In this document: positions 42,604 through 42,756 of the stretch, piece after piece
Position numbering within the stretch: position 1 is the first letter of the stretch
How the letters are laid out: each line of letters starts with the position of its first letter
Origin: an uncultured Chloroflexota bacterium
GTDB lineage: Bacteria > Chloroflexota > Anaerolineae > Aggregatilineales > Phototrophicaceae
Reading direction: 5' to 3'
Length of the DNA stretch: 42,756 nt
Assembly (NCBI GenBank): GCA_903864435.1
Contig: CAIPFY010000209.1
Location: 1-42,756, forward strand
Made by a program: the position numbers and the translations under genes
The notes under the pieces: model-generated
The model's input: the letters and a program-made list of their open reading frames with translations, nothing else
Databases searched by the model: none
Told to the model about the DNA's origin: nothing

Positions 42604-42756
42604 TTAGCGCCCGAAGTAACTCCAGTAATTGCCATCTGCCGAGAGGGCATAGACGCCGCCCGCTGGTTCGCTGACGTAAATCGTCCCATCACTGCTAATC
42701 TGCACCTGAACGGTATAGGCTGTTTCAGCCTCCGTCAGCGCCCATCCGAGGCGACT
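42604..42756 (-). CDS. C-terminal end of a beta-propeller protein (cut by window edge)
   Basis: The minus-strand frame ending TAA at 42604 is open to the window edge and gives 50 residues, including AYTVQVQISSDGTIYVSEPA, GGVYALSADG and NYWSYFGR. The repeating DGTIYV/GGVYALSADG pattern looks like a blade of a PQQ- or NHL-type propeller. It runs in the same direction as pfkA, 29 bases away, so it is probably in the same transcript. Most of the protein lies outside. Confidence 0.7.
   Translation of the reverse strand, partial: SRLGWALTEAETAYTVQVQISSDGTIYVSEPAGGVYALSADGNYWSYFGR

Overview
The window looks like chromosomal DNA of a GC-rich, probably monoderm bacterium, most likely Chloroflexota (Anaerolineae-like). 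This is an inference, based on a YidC without the large Gram-negative periplasmic domain, an MmyB-like regulator, several proteins I cannot place outside that phylum, and high-GC codon use. I see no tRNA, rRNA, CRISPR array, transposase or prophage gene. The window is densely coded, mostly on the minus strand.

Layout. (1) 1-1080: a peroxidase gene (tpx) and a cut YqhA-like membrane protein gene, both minus. (2) 1102-13628 (minus): one long operon read from 13628 down to 1102. It holds an SDR dehydrogenase, a Dpp/Opp-type ABC importer (binding protein, two permeases, two ATPases), a HyuA/HyuB hydantoinase or oxoprolinase pair, and a large SPFH/flotillin-like protein. The second ATPase is fused in frame to HyuA, and HyuB carries an extra C-terminal helix-turn-helix-like tail. 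A divergent XRE/MmyB-like regulator (13752) shares a compact divergent promoter with it. (3) 14802-17056: a DM13 protein and a YtcJ-like amidohydrolase, convergent. (4) 17046-21870 (minus): the conserved rpmH-rnpA-yidD-yidC-jag translation and membrane-insertion cluster, with a PQQ-propeller lipoprotein between yidD and yidC and a PfkB kinase plus the amidohydrolase after jag. Divergent from it are two plus-strand genes of unknown function (22063-24131). (5) 24204-26992 (minus): a GT39-like membrane glycosyltransferase and a double-domain sugar-phosphate transferase whose first domain has lost half of its catalytic dyad. (6) 27318-38242 (minus): an eleven-gene, nearly gapless operon headed by a GntR regulator. 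It encodes a BMP-type nucleoside/simple-sugar ABC importer and seven cytoplasmic proteins: cysteine hydrolase, PfkB kinase, nucleoside phosphorylase, aldehyde dehydrogenase, BtpA/SgcQ and DUF7916 TIM barrels among the enzymes. (7) 38363-40572 (plus): a TetR regulator and an NmrA-like oxidoreductase, each preceded by the same operator, then an unknown gene. (8) 40584-42756 (minus): LCP protein, phosphofructokinase, and the end of a beta-propeller protein.

The best candidates for undescribed biology are the nucleoside-linked operon of region 6, which reads as a complete uptake and breakdown route with an unassigned substrate. Next come the fused transporter-ATPase/HyuA and HTH-tailed HyuB of region 2, and the tandem phosphoglycosyl transferase with a degenerate N-terminal half in region 5. 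Regulatory DNA is unusually readable: perfect or near-perfect palindromes sit on the GntR and TetR promoters, and a spaced inverted repeat flanks the XRE/SDR divergent promoters.
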